This document shows, piece after piece, positions 36,071 through 46,815 of a stretch of DNA of 64,000 nucleotides. The position numbers were made by a program, and so were the translations under genes. Source of the DNA: Nautilus pompilius (lineage: Eukaryota > Mollusca > Cephalopoda > Nautilida > Nautilidae); NCBI GenBank assembly GCA_018389105.1, contig JACATO010000600.1, positions 124,001 to 188,000 of the forward strand, read 5' to 3'. The notes beneath the pieces are model-generated. The model had not been told where the DNA came from, ran no database searches, and saw nothing but the letters and a program-made list of their open reading frames with translations. Numbering within the stretch: position 1 is the first letter of the stretch; the number at the start of each line of letters is the position of its first letter.

Positions 36071-39000
36071 GATGCTATGGAAAATATGGAATCTAATGTT
36101 CATTTTTTGGATGCCAGTGACGATAAAGAGGTGCAGTTGATGAACTCAAAATTAGCGCAATGGACAAGAGGTTAACTGAGCACATGCAAGCCACAATTGA
36201 GGACCTTCAATTTGGTTGCTGAGCCATGCAGCAGTAGGTGTGAAAAGCATTCAATTTTGAAACTACAAGATACTAAATTCAAATATTTTTAGTCTGAAAT
36301 ATTTTAATCTCATTTCCAATTTACTGCTTTTCAGAGAAGGGAGATTTTTAAAAACAGTATTTCATTAGAATAAGATTTTGCTATACTAACAGTGAGTGAT
36401 ACAAACACTTGTCTTTTGGGGTTGATATTGATATATCATCTTTTGCTATAATTAGGCTTGAAACCTTTGAAATGAACAAATTTTTTTCTAACATTTTCTT
36501 TTCCACAACAATATTAATTATACCTTATTGATAATGGGACTTTTAAAATAAAATTTTTAGCAAGTAAGAAGGTTTTGTAATTTTGTTCTTTGTTTTTCTA
36601 AATATTTCTTATTTTCATATTAAAAAAGAAAAATAATTAATGTCTAAACTTCCTAGTTTTAAAAAAAATCAGAATTCATAGTAACTAATATTTTAATGTA
36701 CAACTGGAATAATCATATTTCTTGGTAAATATTTGGGTTAAACCCAAAATATTTAAGATATTTCTTCTTTTTTATTGATAAAATTTTGTGTATTATTATT
36801 ATTTTTTAAAAAAATTGTATAATATTCACTCTTACATTTAGTGAATTTATTGGTTTTTCCACAGTGTGTATATTAAACATATGTGACAAAATTCATTAAC
36901 TTAAACTTAAAAAAGGCCATGTGGATTCTGTTTAATTAAAACTCACTTTAGACCTGTTAATCTCCCACTTTGTAAAATGTAAACAAAAGTGCTGTAAAAC
37001 CAGGACACAGTGGATGACAAATTTGTTGAATAAATGTTTTTTCCAGCAGTCTGAATGAATTTATTTATGTGTCAATAATTTCATACGGTTCATAATGCAT
37101 TAGAGTAGAGACAAAAGAATCAAGGGAATAGAAAACCACCCTCTAACCTCTATGGGACAGCAGCAAAAATTATCAGTGTTAAAATTTTAAAAAGAGATAT
37201 ACATTGAAATTATAAATTTATGATAATATTCGTTTTCTTTTGAGAATGAGAGAATGTTGTTGGAGGAGGTTGACTGTTGGTTGTCACAACAGTTGATCAT
37301 GTGACTGTTGGTCACCATGGATGACATGATGCTGATCTTTTCAATAATGTTACTTTGTAGATAACAGTCTTATGTATAAATTTCTTTCTTTTAAACTTTT
37401 CTTAATAAATAAATGATACAAACAATTAAATATTTAGCTGTCACCCTTCATTATTGCTGTAGTTTTTTATCTAACAGATTGGTGCATAACCACCTGCTTA
37501 CTGTATAATAATAGGTTTGAAATACATGAATTTGATTTACATGCTGTTTTTTTTAGGAATGCATTCCCCATGTAAACCAAGGGAGTACTGTATTTTAAAT
37601 CAAAGGCAATTTAAATTTATTAATGAATGTTAGAGTAGGTGTTTAATATATATGTTTTTCTTCTTGATGAACTCCTATCCTGACTTTCAAGGTCTAATGT
37701 AGTTTCACAGCAGTGAGCTAGGAGATGTGAGGTATTAGTTTTGATAACCAGGTATAGTTGGTTCTCTTGAGTGGCAGTGTGAGCAGTTACCTGAGGAATC
37801 TCTACTAAACATACCTAGAAAACTCTACTAAAACTCTTCATTTTTAGATGAGATAGGAAACTGGAGTGCCTGGAGGAAACTCATGCGGTTGGCTTGGCTG
37901 ATTGAGAAGAAGTTATCTAAGGAGATACCAAACTGAGCTGGTCTGGCCTTCAACTGTGGCATTTTGATAGTCTAATCAATGGCTTCCCATGAATTTGCTT
38001 TCAGGATTTCAGCTAAACAGTGTATTGCCATAAATCAGAATGAAAATAATAAATCTGTTAGGTGAATTATACTGTACCCCTTTTGAACTCTAAAACATTA
38101 TTTCAGATACATAATATCAAATGGATTGCCATCTATTTCTAATATCAGATGTTGAGTAATCAAAATTAAATCTCCAGATCAATGACATTGATGAGAGAAG
38201 TTGCATTAGCAAATCCATAGTTAATTACTGATTGAGTATTGAAGTTTTTCTATCTATAAATGTAGTCTATTTTCAGTGTCCTCCTCATTATTTGAAAGTA
38301 GTACATTAAGCCTACTTTTTAATTTCATGTAAAGTAGGAAATTCTATACACTGGCCCCTCTTTTTTTTTTTTTTGTTGTGGTTGTTTTCCAATGTCAAAG
38401 AATACAATTTTTAGTAACAAAGGGAAGTCATCAAACTACTCATGCATTCCATTCTCATTTTTATTGCATAACACATCAAATAATAAAAAAGATTGATTAC
38501 CAACCACCTTGAATTGGGTATCATAAAAGTTTTTGTTCTACAGTACCATGGTGTACTGCAATTATATTAAAAGAGAATTTGCTGCATATATAAGTTATCA
38601 ACTCTCAGTTCAATTTTTTTTTTTTTTGCATGATTTATTATTTGTCTGCCCTCTGCATCTTGTGAATGGAGGGTAAATTTGTGGAAATAAAACCATTTTG
38701 TAAAATTACATTTTTATCTTGAAGATTTTGTCGTGAAAAATTAAAACCACCTCTTAATATCATTAAATTCATAACAGGAGTACTTGGAAATCTTTGTACA
38801 TTTCTTTCAGATAAAAATAATCGAATAATCAAAATGATAAAAAAGAACTGAGGTACATAATGCTGAAACAGAATACTAAATTATGTTGATAATAGTGCAC
38901 ATCCCTACTGTGCAGCACACATTGTAATGGTGCATTAGTGTTTAGAAAAGGGAGTGGAATTTTTTTTTGTTAGGGTTGAATATATATAGTGTTGCCTCAT

Positions 39001-39786
39001 GGGAGGGGTGCTTCTTAGTAGGCAGATTTTCAGTCAGGGATTTATTGAATGTTAATTAAGGTGATTTATACAGCATTTTCCATGATTGATTTGGGAATTT
39101 TTTATTTTTCTCCTGCATTTCCCCCAATCACTGAGACCACCTGTCTCTAAACCTTGTTGTACTCATAGCGCTGTGTGCTTTCTGGCCGATGTGATCACCC
39201 GATATTTAACGTGTTTCTGTGATAGCAATTATTTGAATGACTTGACTGTTTTTATTCTGAAAGTTTACATTTAATTTTTAAATTGTGAACACAAGTTTAT
39301 AAATTTTCAGGTATTAATCTTTGTTAGATGGTGACACAGGTGTATAAACACATTTCAGAACGAGTGGTTAGAAGACTATTTATTCAGAGCAATATATTTC
39401 ACATTGTGCAGGAAGTCCATTAATGTTTCAACAAATGCCAAGTATTTTCTTACATTGTGTTTGAAAGGGAAAAAAAATAAGAAAAGAACTGTGAACAACT
39501 TTTGTAATAGTGAAGGCAAACAAAATCTTAAAGACTTTGCACAGTTGAGCAATCAGATCTGAAAATGCCATCAACCACATGTATACTTGCATCCAAACTA
39601 AGTGCATCAATGTCTGATTTTGTAATGGAAACTAGTATGCTGAAAGCAAAAGTGCTGTGGTGCTTCAAAACAGTTGGAGCAAATTACTTGTTTACATATT
39701 TTGAGATGTGTTTTTGGGTTAGGGTTGATTTGTTTTGGAATTAGTCTATCTTAATAGAACATTAGAAGATAAGGTGAAAAGAGATG
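36071..39786. other. noncoding stretch
   Basis: Contains a Tigger-type terminus (listed separately), poly-T runs near 38362 and 38611, and a CpG-containing open segment at about 39130-39250 (RPPVSKPCCTHSAVCFLADV) that I cannot assign. No gene called. Confidence 0.45.
37543..37590. repeat. Tigger-type terminal repeat, right end
   Basis: Read from the right the sequence is CAGTACTCCCTTGGTTTACA then TGGGGAATGC, ending beside a TA at 37591-37592. This closely resembles the terminal repeat of Tigger-class elements (CAGTxxxCCCTTGGTTTAC). No left partner was located. It could be the 5' end of the minus-strand jerky relic at 34.4-36.1 kb or of a separate MITE. Confidence 0.5.
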
Positions 39787-39794
39787 CTTATGTA

Positions 39795-40567
39795 CAGAGG
39801 CATAGCAAGGGTTTTCAGTGCTCGGGGAGGCAAAGACCCTTTTGGTGCCTTCCACCTCTAAAATGTTTTGATTATTTGTTTGTGACTCATTACCCACTTA
39901 ATGACAATCACAAAGAATTAATCACCGCCTTATAAAGAGCTAATTTAAAGTCACAATATCACAACTGTAAACCTGGAACTAATGAGGTATCGCTTACTAG
40001 GTTTACTTACATAATTTGTTAAACTGTAAACCATTTTGATATTTTTTCCATCCAGTATTGTTCAAAGTCGCATAGCTAGAGTAATCTTTCAAGAATACAG
40101 TCACTTGTGGTGTACATGTATTACGAAATAGATTAATAAAATACTACTTATGTTTACAAATAAATTTTATTAGTTTATAAAACTGTGCATATATTTAACT
40201 AGATCTTGTACAGGTAGCATTCTGGTATTCATTGTTACATTATATATGAACCTTTCGTGCTTTTGTTGCTGCAAATGAATCAATTAAACTATCAAAATTT
40301 AAGGTATTGAGTATGTCTTTTTCAATACTTAATATTGCCAAGTTATTCGGTCGTTCTTCAGTCATTGAAGTTCTCAGGTATGTCATAATTAATTTCAGCT
40401 TGCTGAAAGACCTTTCACAACTACTGTGGAAATTTCACGGGCAGAGGTGGCTGGTTATTAATTGACATTATAATTTATAGGCCAGAGGAAATTTTGCACC
40501 CCTTCAGACCTGTGCCCGGGGGTGACTGCCCCCCCCCCAATGTCGCCTCCCCCCTGTTACGCCTTTG
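39795..40567 (-). mobile_element. hAT-2: internally deleted hAT with 8-bp TSD
   Basis: Left end CAGAGGCATAGCAAGGG, right-end complement CAAAGGCGTAACAGGGG. Both are flanked by the identical 8 bp CTTATGTA (39787-39794 and 40568-40575). Only 773 bp long, it keeps the last part of a hAT transposase (minus strand, 40240-40440) and both ends, so it is a non-autonomous deletion derivative. A C-run with CCCGGG near 40518-40540 makes the right side locally GC-rich. Confidence 0.93.
40240..40440 (-). pseudogene. hAT transposase C-terminal dimerisation segment
   Basis: The minus-strand frame reads HSSCERSFSKLKLIMTYLR, then SMTEERPNNLAILSIEKD, then a tail DSLIDSFAATKARKVHI before TAA at 40240-40242. This is the conserved hAT C-terminal dimerisation region (SCERxFSxLKxIKxxLRxxMxxERLxxLxLLxIE). 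It is uninterrupted for about 62 codons but preceded by a stop and lacks the catalytic and zinc-finger parts. Distinct from hAT-1, whose tail belongs to a different subfamily. Confidence 0.9.
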
Positions 40568-40702
40568 CTTATGTACTAAGTTTGATGAAGCTTTAAACAA
40601 AGAAACTTAGAAAAACAATTGGATTTAATTTTATGATATTGGGATGGAGATGAAATAGCAAAATATACATGATATGTTTTGGATCTTGCTTGTGCAAAAA
40701 TA

Positions 40703-41972
40703 TTAGGTCGTTACAAAAGTTTTGTCGATTTTTATATTATGTTAATTTGGGGTTAATTTTTTGCATGTTTGTGAAGGTGTATGTAGATAAGACATATATC
40801 ATTTTTTAGTGTGCTTTGGTGTACATTATGCAAAACCTACCGCTTTAAAAATCATAAAATGGATATTTGTTTCAGGGTTCTGACTGAAGCACGGATAGAA
40901 AAGTTTTTCGTGCCATTTTTCTTTATAAGTTCAAATCAGGCCACAAAGCGAACAAGAAAACTCGTAACATTAAGCAAGCATGGAGTGAGGACATAGCAAA
41001 TAAGCGCACAGTACAATGATGGTTTGCAAGGTTTCGATTGGAGATGTGAGCTCGAAGATAAGAAACGTAGTGGTGTCCTTCCAGCTGTGATGACGACTGT
41101 CTGAAAGCCCCACTCGAAGCTGATCCTAGAAAAACAGTGTAAGAAATTGCTGGAGAGCTTGATGTAAGCACTGCAACTATTTCTCAGCATCTTGGTGCAT
41201 TTGGCGAGGTGAAAAACTTGACAAGCATGTGCCTCACGAGTTGAATGAGCAACAGCAAAATCATCATTTGGAGATCTGATCTTCGCTTGTCATAAGAAAC
41301 AAAAAGACAAATTTCTTGACTGAATCATTACAATTAATGAAAAATGGATCCTTTATGACAGTCACAAACAATCAGCACAGTGGCTCGACAGAGACAAGGT
41401 GCCTAACCACATTCCAAAACCCAGCCTCCACCCAAAAAAGGTCATGGTCACTGTCTGGTGGACTGCAACTGGTGTCATCCACTATAACTTGCAACCTAGC
41501 AAAACCACAGCTCAAAGGTAGTCATGAATTAAACATTGTTCATCATAAACTCTCCCAATGACAGCTGACTTTGGTGAATTGAAGAGGCCCAATCCTGCTT
41601 TATGACATTGTTCATCTTCATGCTGCAAAAGTGATTCTTCAGGAACTGAACATGTTGGGGTACGAAATTCTCACTTACCCAGCCTATTCACCAGACTTTT
41701 CTGCCAAAGTTTACCACCTTTTCAAACACCTTCACAGCTTCCTTCATATGAAATCCTTCTCTAACCAAGCAGCAATTGAAACTGATTTCCTACAGTTTAT
41801 CGACTCCAGAAATCCAGATTTTTTTCAAAATGGTATAAATGCGCTTGTAACTCATTGGCAGAGGTGTATTGATTGTAATGGAACTTACTTTGATTAATAA
41901 ACTTTGTCCAGCAACGATATGAAGTCTCATTGTTGTGGTAAAAAAACTGATAAAATTTATGTAACTATATAA
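40703..41972 (+). mobile_element. mariner element, SETMAR/cecropia-like
   Basis: 1270 bp with terminal repeats TTAGGTCGTTACAAAAG (from 40703) and complement TTATATAGTTACATAAA (to 41972), flanked by TA at 40701-40702 and 41973-41974. The left terminus is similar to that of Hsmar1 (TTAGGTxxxxxAAAAG). The interior carries a decayed mariner transposase in plus orientation. Confidence 0.9.
40811..41897 (+). pseudogene. SETMAR-like mariner transposase relic
   Basis: The blocks match the transposase half of human SETMAR: FLYKFKSGHKANKKTRNIKQ and WSEDIANKRTVQ (40920-41015), KLDKHVPHELNEQQQNHH (about 41214-41266), INEKWILYDSHKQSAQWLD (41333-41390), KPSLHPKKVMVTVWW (about 41420), RPNPALLYDIVHLH in pieces (41585-41620), LNMLGYEILTYPAYSPDFSA (41647-41705) and the C terminus HWQRCIDCNGTYFD with TAA at 41895-41897. 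The first catalytic Asp is Asn (INEKW for xDEKW) and the third motif (SPDxxxxDY) reads SPDFSAKVY, so two of the three Asp are lost; the middle one persists. Multiple frameshifts and stops. Confidence 0.9.
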
Positions 41973-41974
41973 TA

Positions 41975-42418
41975 TTTAGTGGAAACTTTAGTAACAAAAC
42001 TGAGAAACAATCAGATTTTCAAATTTTGTACAAGTTTCATTGATGGACTCAATGTCAAATGGGCAGCTTTTGATAAACTCTGTGACAATAGATGATGGAA
42101 ATGATCTTTTAACATAGGTTTATGTGGCCTACATATAATTCTTTTAGAGATATAACAAAAGGAGAACAAGTTAATAAAGATCTGAAAAATTTTACTTACT
42201 GCAATATTGTTCACATAGATGGGTAGAAAACATGAATGAGAAAATTATTTCAACACTAGAAAAAAAACATATAAAGCATCTTACAAATAAATCATTCAGA
42301 GTGGTCAAAAATGGTATAATGGCAAAATTTTTGAAATTGTATCAGTTGCTAAACTAGATGAACAATTTTTTAGAATCTATTGGTCAGCTTTGTATAACTT
42401 ACGTGTGTTCATTTACAG
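41975..42418. other. noncoding stretch
   Basis: Nothing recognised between the mariner and the candidate exon that follows. Confidence 0.6.
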
Positions 42419-42473
42419 CTTGTGAAGGATAAACAGAAACTTTACAGCAACTGGATATTAGCTTACCTTAACT
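42419..42473 (+). CDS. candidate coding exon, unknown host gene
   Basis: The acceptor 'gtgtgttcatttacag' (AG 42417-42418) is followed by a frame reading LVKDKQKLYSNWILAYLN, open in phase 0 only. A possible donor (T|GTGATG at 42474) would give exit phase 1; otherwise the frame runs to a TAA at 42494-42496 (tail CDGLIKI). The composition is protein-like. Boundaries and membership in the same gene as the exons at 50.3 kb are inference. Confidence 0.35.
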
Positions 42474-42496
42474 GTGATGGACTCATTAAGATTTAA

Positions 42497-44205
42497 ATTC
42501 ATGGTTCAGAGAACAAGAATATGTTAAAAAATTGAAAAAATAAACAAACAAACGATAAGAAAGAACAATCAATCAATTAGTGTTGTCACTTTGACAGCAT
42601 GGTTACTGAAAATATGCACTGGACAGATTAAGAATTTTTGCATGCTTTCTGCTTGGCATTATTTTACTTTTGTCCTTTTAGTTAAATGTTTACCAAATAT
42701 CTAAAACAAACTGCATCAATAACTACATTTGTAAATGACAAGATTAACTTCATGGTAGATGGTTTTATTTGTAAATCATCCTGCACCACTGATATACCGT
42801 ACACTCTTTCATCATCTGAGTCCCACTAGGTTTCAGTGAAGCTAATAACAAAGTTTTCAATATTTAAATTTTTTTTTTATTTCTGCCAAAATTTGCTCAT
42901 TTAAATTGTTTTTTTCTACTTTAATTTTTACTAAGAATTAAAAATTTTAGAAGGTATTCATTCTATTTTGATGCTGGTCTATTTCACATTGTTTCAGTTT
43001 ATAAAAACAAAAAAGTAAACCAGCTGCCTTTACATGCAAAAATAAAAAATAGTTTACTAATATCTATGGTTGTTCATTTGTTTAAAAAATGTGCAACCCT
43101 ACTATTAATTTAGTATGCATGAATGGCTAGCCATTCTAATTTCAGCCTGTCTAAGCAGTGTAACAAAAGTGAAGAAACATCTGTGCACACAAGATAGAAT
43201 GCGTATATTAATCCATATGCTGTAGTTTTTATATATGACATAGTAAGAGGTCGTCATGTGAGATACTGTCTTGCTAAAAATATGCTATCATTTTATGTTG
43301 GCATCAGATTATATTATCAAATATTTTATCATCTGACATGCAATAGCTGTTTCTTATAAATAAGTATATAAAGAAGTTTCGCCTTTTGTCAATGTTCACA
43401 TTTCTACTCTTCCTGACCAGAAAATGAGATCATTTATCAAACAAAAACAAAATACTGACTGCACGTGTTTTCTTTCTCCTTTATTAACAATATGGAGAGA
43501 GAAAAGAGAGTTCCATCTTTGAATTTAGATGTGATATTTATTGGATGCATTTGGTGGAGATAGTGAAGATAATGGGACTGGTTAGAAAATCAAGATTCGT
43601 ATTTTCCAAGTCTACAAAGCATTGATGGAATTGCAGCAAATTTTCCAGTATTTGGAGTTGTGCACAGAGGAAATTGCTACAGGAAAGAGATAGAAATTAA
43701 TTAACAAAGATTGCACAGACATGTTAGTATTTAGTGGTGCAACAGTTAATGCATGCACAAGAAACAGTGTGACATGCAATTTGGTAGTTATGTCCTTATC
43801 CGCAAACTACTTGTCTTTGCTGCAGACAAAGATACAGCTTCATTGGTATGAGTATCTTCAAAATTGGAATATGGACATGTCAAGATGTGCCATGTATTCA
43901 CACAAGTTATATTTCACATTGTTTTAATAAGTTGAAAAGGTAGAGATTTTCCATTAGATCTTTCTTGTATTTCTACTGTGCATGCTCATTTTCATAGGGT
44001 AATGATTTTGATAACATTTTGATGGCATGGTCTTATGGTTAGGAATATATTGCATCTTGTGAATATTTGTGCAACATTATGAACTGGGTGTATTTTTCCC
44101 ATTTATTTCTTTTCAGAAACTATCATGAATATAAAATTTAATTGGTTTAGAAAACATGAGGCAAACTTAGGACATTTTGGCCATCATAATCACTGGATGT
44201 TACCC
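42497..44205. other. noncoding stretch
   Basis: AT-rich; no gene or element termini supported. An open frame at 43721-43927 is unrecognised. Confidence 0.5.
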
Positions 44206-44373
44206 CTATTACATTGGCCAACATTTTTTTCACTTTTTTTCTGCTGACTAAGATCTGACACTTGTTTTTAACTAATTTAGGGGCGCTGATTTCAAAAATA
44301 AAATTGGTTTTTGCTTATCACATCAAGTCTTTGTTCTACGGCATTTGCATTTGTTCAAGTTTTTGTTCTACAG

Positions 44374-45118
44374 GATCTTAAAATGGTTCACTTTTTACTT
44401 GGTCAACAAGGAGGATACACGAAATATCCATGTTTCTTGTGCCTGTGGGATAGTATAGCTAAGGACAAGCATTGGGCTCAGAAGAACTGGCCAGTGAGAA
44501 ATTGCTTAAATGTCGGAGAACCAAATATCAAAAATCAACCACTAGTAGATCAGGTAAAAATCATCTTTCCTCCTCTCCACATCAAATTTGGTCTAATGAA
44601 GCAGTATGTTAAAGCTCTGAGCATAGAAGGTGACTATTTTAAGTTCATATGCACAACATTTCCTAGCCTCAGTTATGAAAAAATAAAAGCTGGTGTGTTT
44701 GACGGGCCACAAATAAGAAAACTGATGAAATCAACATTTCACAAGCTCCATGAATGATATAGAGAAAAGAACATGGAATTCTTTTGTGGCTCTTGTGAAA
44801 AATTTCCTGGGAAACAAAAAAGATGAAAATTACAAAGATCTTATTTAAACATTGCTTAAGAATTTTCATTGTCTTGGTTGCAACATGAGTATAAAGGTTC
44901 ATTTCCTCAACAGTCATCTTGATAAATTTCCTGAAAATCTAGGTGACGTAAATGATGAGCAAGGTGAAAGGTTCCATCAAGATATACAAGCTATGGAGGA
45001 GCGATATCAAGGAAGGTGGGATACTCACATGATGGCTGACTACTGTTGGAGTATTAAAAGAGACTGTTTGGAAATGAAGCACTCCAGAAAAGCCTACAAA
45101 CGAAAATTTAATCCATGA
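44374..45118 (+). pseudogene. uncharacterised invertebrate protein family member
   Basis: Residues begin DLKMVHFLLGQQGGYTKYP, then CFLCLWDS (a CxxC pair), KIIFPPLHIKFGLMKQYVKA, LSYEKIKAGVFDGPQIRKL, and after a frameshift near 44740 and a TAA near 44849, SHLDKFPENLGDVNDEQGER, FHQDIQAMEERYQGRWD, and a basic tail SRKAYKRKFNP before TGA at 45116-45118. I recall this sequence type from many uncharacterised arthropod and cnidarian proteins, often multicopy, which suggests a transposon origin; the function is not known to me. An acceptor-like 'ttttgttctacag' directly precedes 44374, so the true start is probably an upstream exon that is absent here. The cysteine pair and the Asp/Glu/His-rich later block could be metal-binding or catalytic (inference). 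Confidence 0.7.
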
Positions 45119-45188
45119 AAGAAGAATGTGTCATTTACTGATATAAGTTAATGTAAATAAACCATATCTGTCATTGTTTTTGTTTGTA

Positions 45189-45395
45189 CAGTATTCTAAA
45201 TGAAATGGTAAGAATATTCTGGATTAGGTTGTGCCCATTTTTGACTAAAATTCATTCAATTCTAGCATCAATTTATGTTTTACTATTTCAATATTTTGAC
45301 CTGATGTCATAGTTAGCCAATATATTTGTTAATCTCAAAATTGATTCATGGTATTGTTTATTGGAATGGTATTCTAAATAAAATGATAAGAATAG
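45189..45395. repeat. imperfect direct repeat downstream of the gene
   Basis: GTATTCTAAATGAAATGG (about 45190) and GTATTCTAAATAAAATGA (about 45369), each followed by TAAGAATA, lie about 180 bp apart inside the inverted-arm element, in its 3' untranslated part. Confidence 0.6.
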
Positions 45396-45590
45396 GATTG
45401 AGGTGACTGTGGAAATCATTGTAATCAGGTACTTTTTATGGCGATTGATCGAAAATGGGGTATGCTGTAGAGTGAAAACTTGACGTGATAGGCAAAAACC
45501 AATGTGATATTTGAGTTCAGTGCCCCCAAATTAGTCAGAATCAAGTCTCAGATATAAGTCAGCAAAAATTGTGTTGACCAGTGTTATGTA

Positions 45591-46511
45591 TTTGTGGGAA
45601 AATTTAAGCATACGTCTCTACCATAAACTCTACCTGATATGGAAGTAATATTGGCTGAGAATTGGGAAAAAATGGCAAACATCATCTAAGAGCATTGGAA
45701 TCAATGGTATTATGTAATCAGGCTATCATTAAAGGAATGTACTGTGCCCTAAATAAACTATTAAGTAGAGGCTTCTAAATTTTTGGCTAGGCAGTGTAGA
45801 TATCAAAGTGTAGTAGTTTGACTAATGATCAGCTTATAAGTTCATTTATTATTTTGTAAATTGTTTAGTTTTTACTTAATTAAAGTGCTCTGATGTTATA
45901 TATTTTAATATTTTTATGTCGATTTTATGTATTTAAAGATAATTTATAGAAATTGAATGCTTTATAAGCTGTGAAGATTTCATGTTTTTCTCAAGTAATA
46001 TTTTGAAGCATTTTCTTGAGGAAGATAAACTACTTTTCTTTGTAAGTAACTTCTGAGAAAACAGACTTTAGGAAATAAGCAGATATTGACTTTCTTAAGA
46101 ATTTTCTTATTAGCATTGTAAGATTAAAGAAGAAAGAAAATTGAAAATATGATCAGAAACTGTTTTAAATAAACATTTATTTTGAATATAACAGCCTTCA
46201 GAAAGTAAATATGTGAAAAACAGATAAAAGGCAAATTTCAGTTCTTTTCTAATATTGATTGACAGCCAAAAGTGAATTTTTAAATGTTTTTTCAGTTCAT
46301 TTTATTTTTTTTATTCACTTGCTTATCAAAATAATAAGCTAATCACAAAAATATGACCTGATAAATTTGGACAATGTAGGTAATACATACATGCGTACAT
46401 AGGATCATGTTCTACCCAGTTGGCCATAGTTGTTTTCTACCCATAAAAGCTAAAATGAATAAGGTGGATGAAGAGTTTCAAGAAAGTAACTGATTGCCAC
46501 TGGCAAGGCAG
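45591..46511. other. noncoding stretch
   Basis: AT-rich, nothing supported. Confidence 0.55.
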
Positions 46512-46608
46512 GTAATAATAGTGCATATGCATCATATCCTCATGCTGGATTTAGTAGCTGAAACCTGGCATGGATATTTTTGGTGGAGAAAAGCAACACA
46601 AGCAGCTG
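46512..46608 (+). CDS. weak candidate exon, unknown host gene
   Basis: An open frame ending LVAETWHGYFWWRKATQAA plus one base runs into a good donor G|GTGAGA at 46609, with exit phase 1, exactly what the exon at 50317 needs. The upstream acceptor (cag ending at 46511) is poor, and the true start is uncertain. Unusual Trp-rich residues argue against random AT-rich sequence, but chance is possible. Confidence 0.22.
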
Positions 46609-46815
46609 GTGAGAAAGAATGAAAAGAAATTGTGATACTACTTCCATACTGTAAACTGACATAGCCCCCTCTAAACATTCAAACCATGGTTTCCACCATT
46701 ACATGTATGAATCTTAATGGGTTAAGATGCTTTATAGGATCAGAATATAGGAATTATTTTTTATTAGAATTTTCTTCTTATGCTGTATATAAATGATTTA
46801 ATTATTAACCATGTA

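Larger units (their letters stand above)
44205..45590 (+). mobile_element. unclassified element with long inverted arms
   Basis: An 88-bp segment (44241-44328) recurs as its reverse complement at 45478-45565 with 72 of 88 positions identical by my count. The similarity extends weakly outward (ATTGGCCAACA left against ACTGGTCAACA right) and inward, to about 130 bp per arm. The arms bracket a decayed coding region of a protein family seen in many invertebrates. Arms pointing inward around a multicopy-type gene are what a DNA transposon with long terminal repeats would leave, but I recognise no known superfamily terminus and no target duplication. Outer limits are approximate. Confidence 0.65.

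Noticed and set aside
36130-36200. tRNA-like A box (TAGCGCAATGGACAAGAGG)
   Set aside because: No matching B box, anticodon stem or acceptor stem follows, so it is not a tRNA gene and a tRNA-derived SINE is not supported.
39130-39250. CpG-containing open segment with several Cys residues
   Set aside because: Interesting composition, but no acceptor/donor pair or family match strong enough to call an exon.
45760-45800. Possible Tc1-type end (GGCAGTGTA)
   Set aside because: Too short, and no inverted partner was found nearby.
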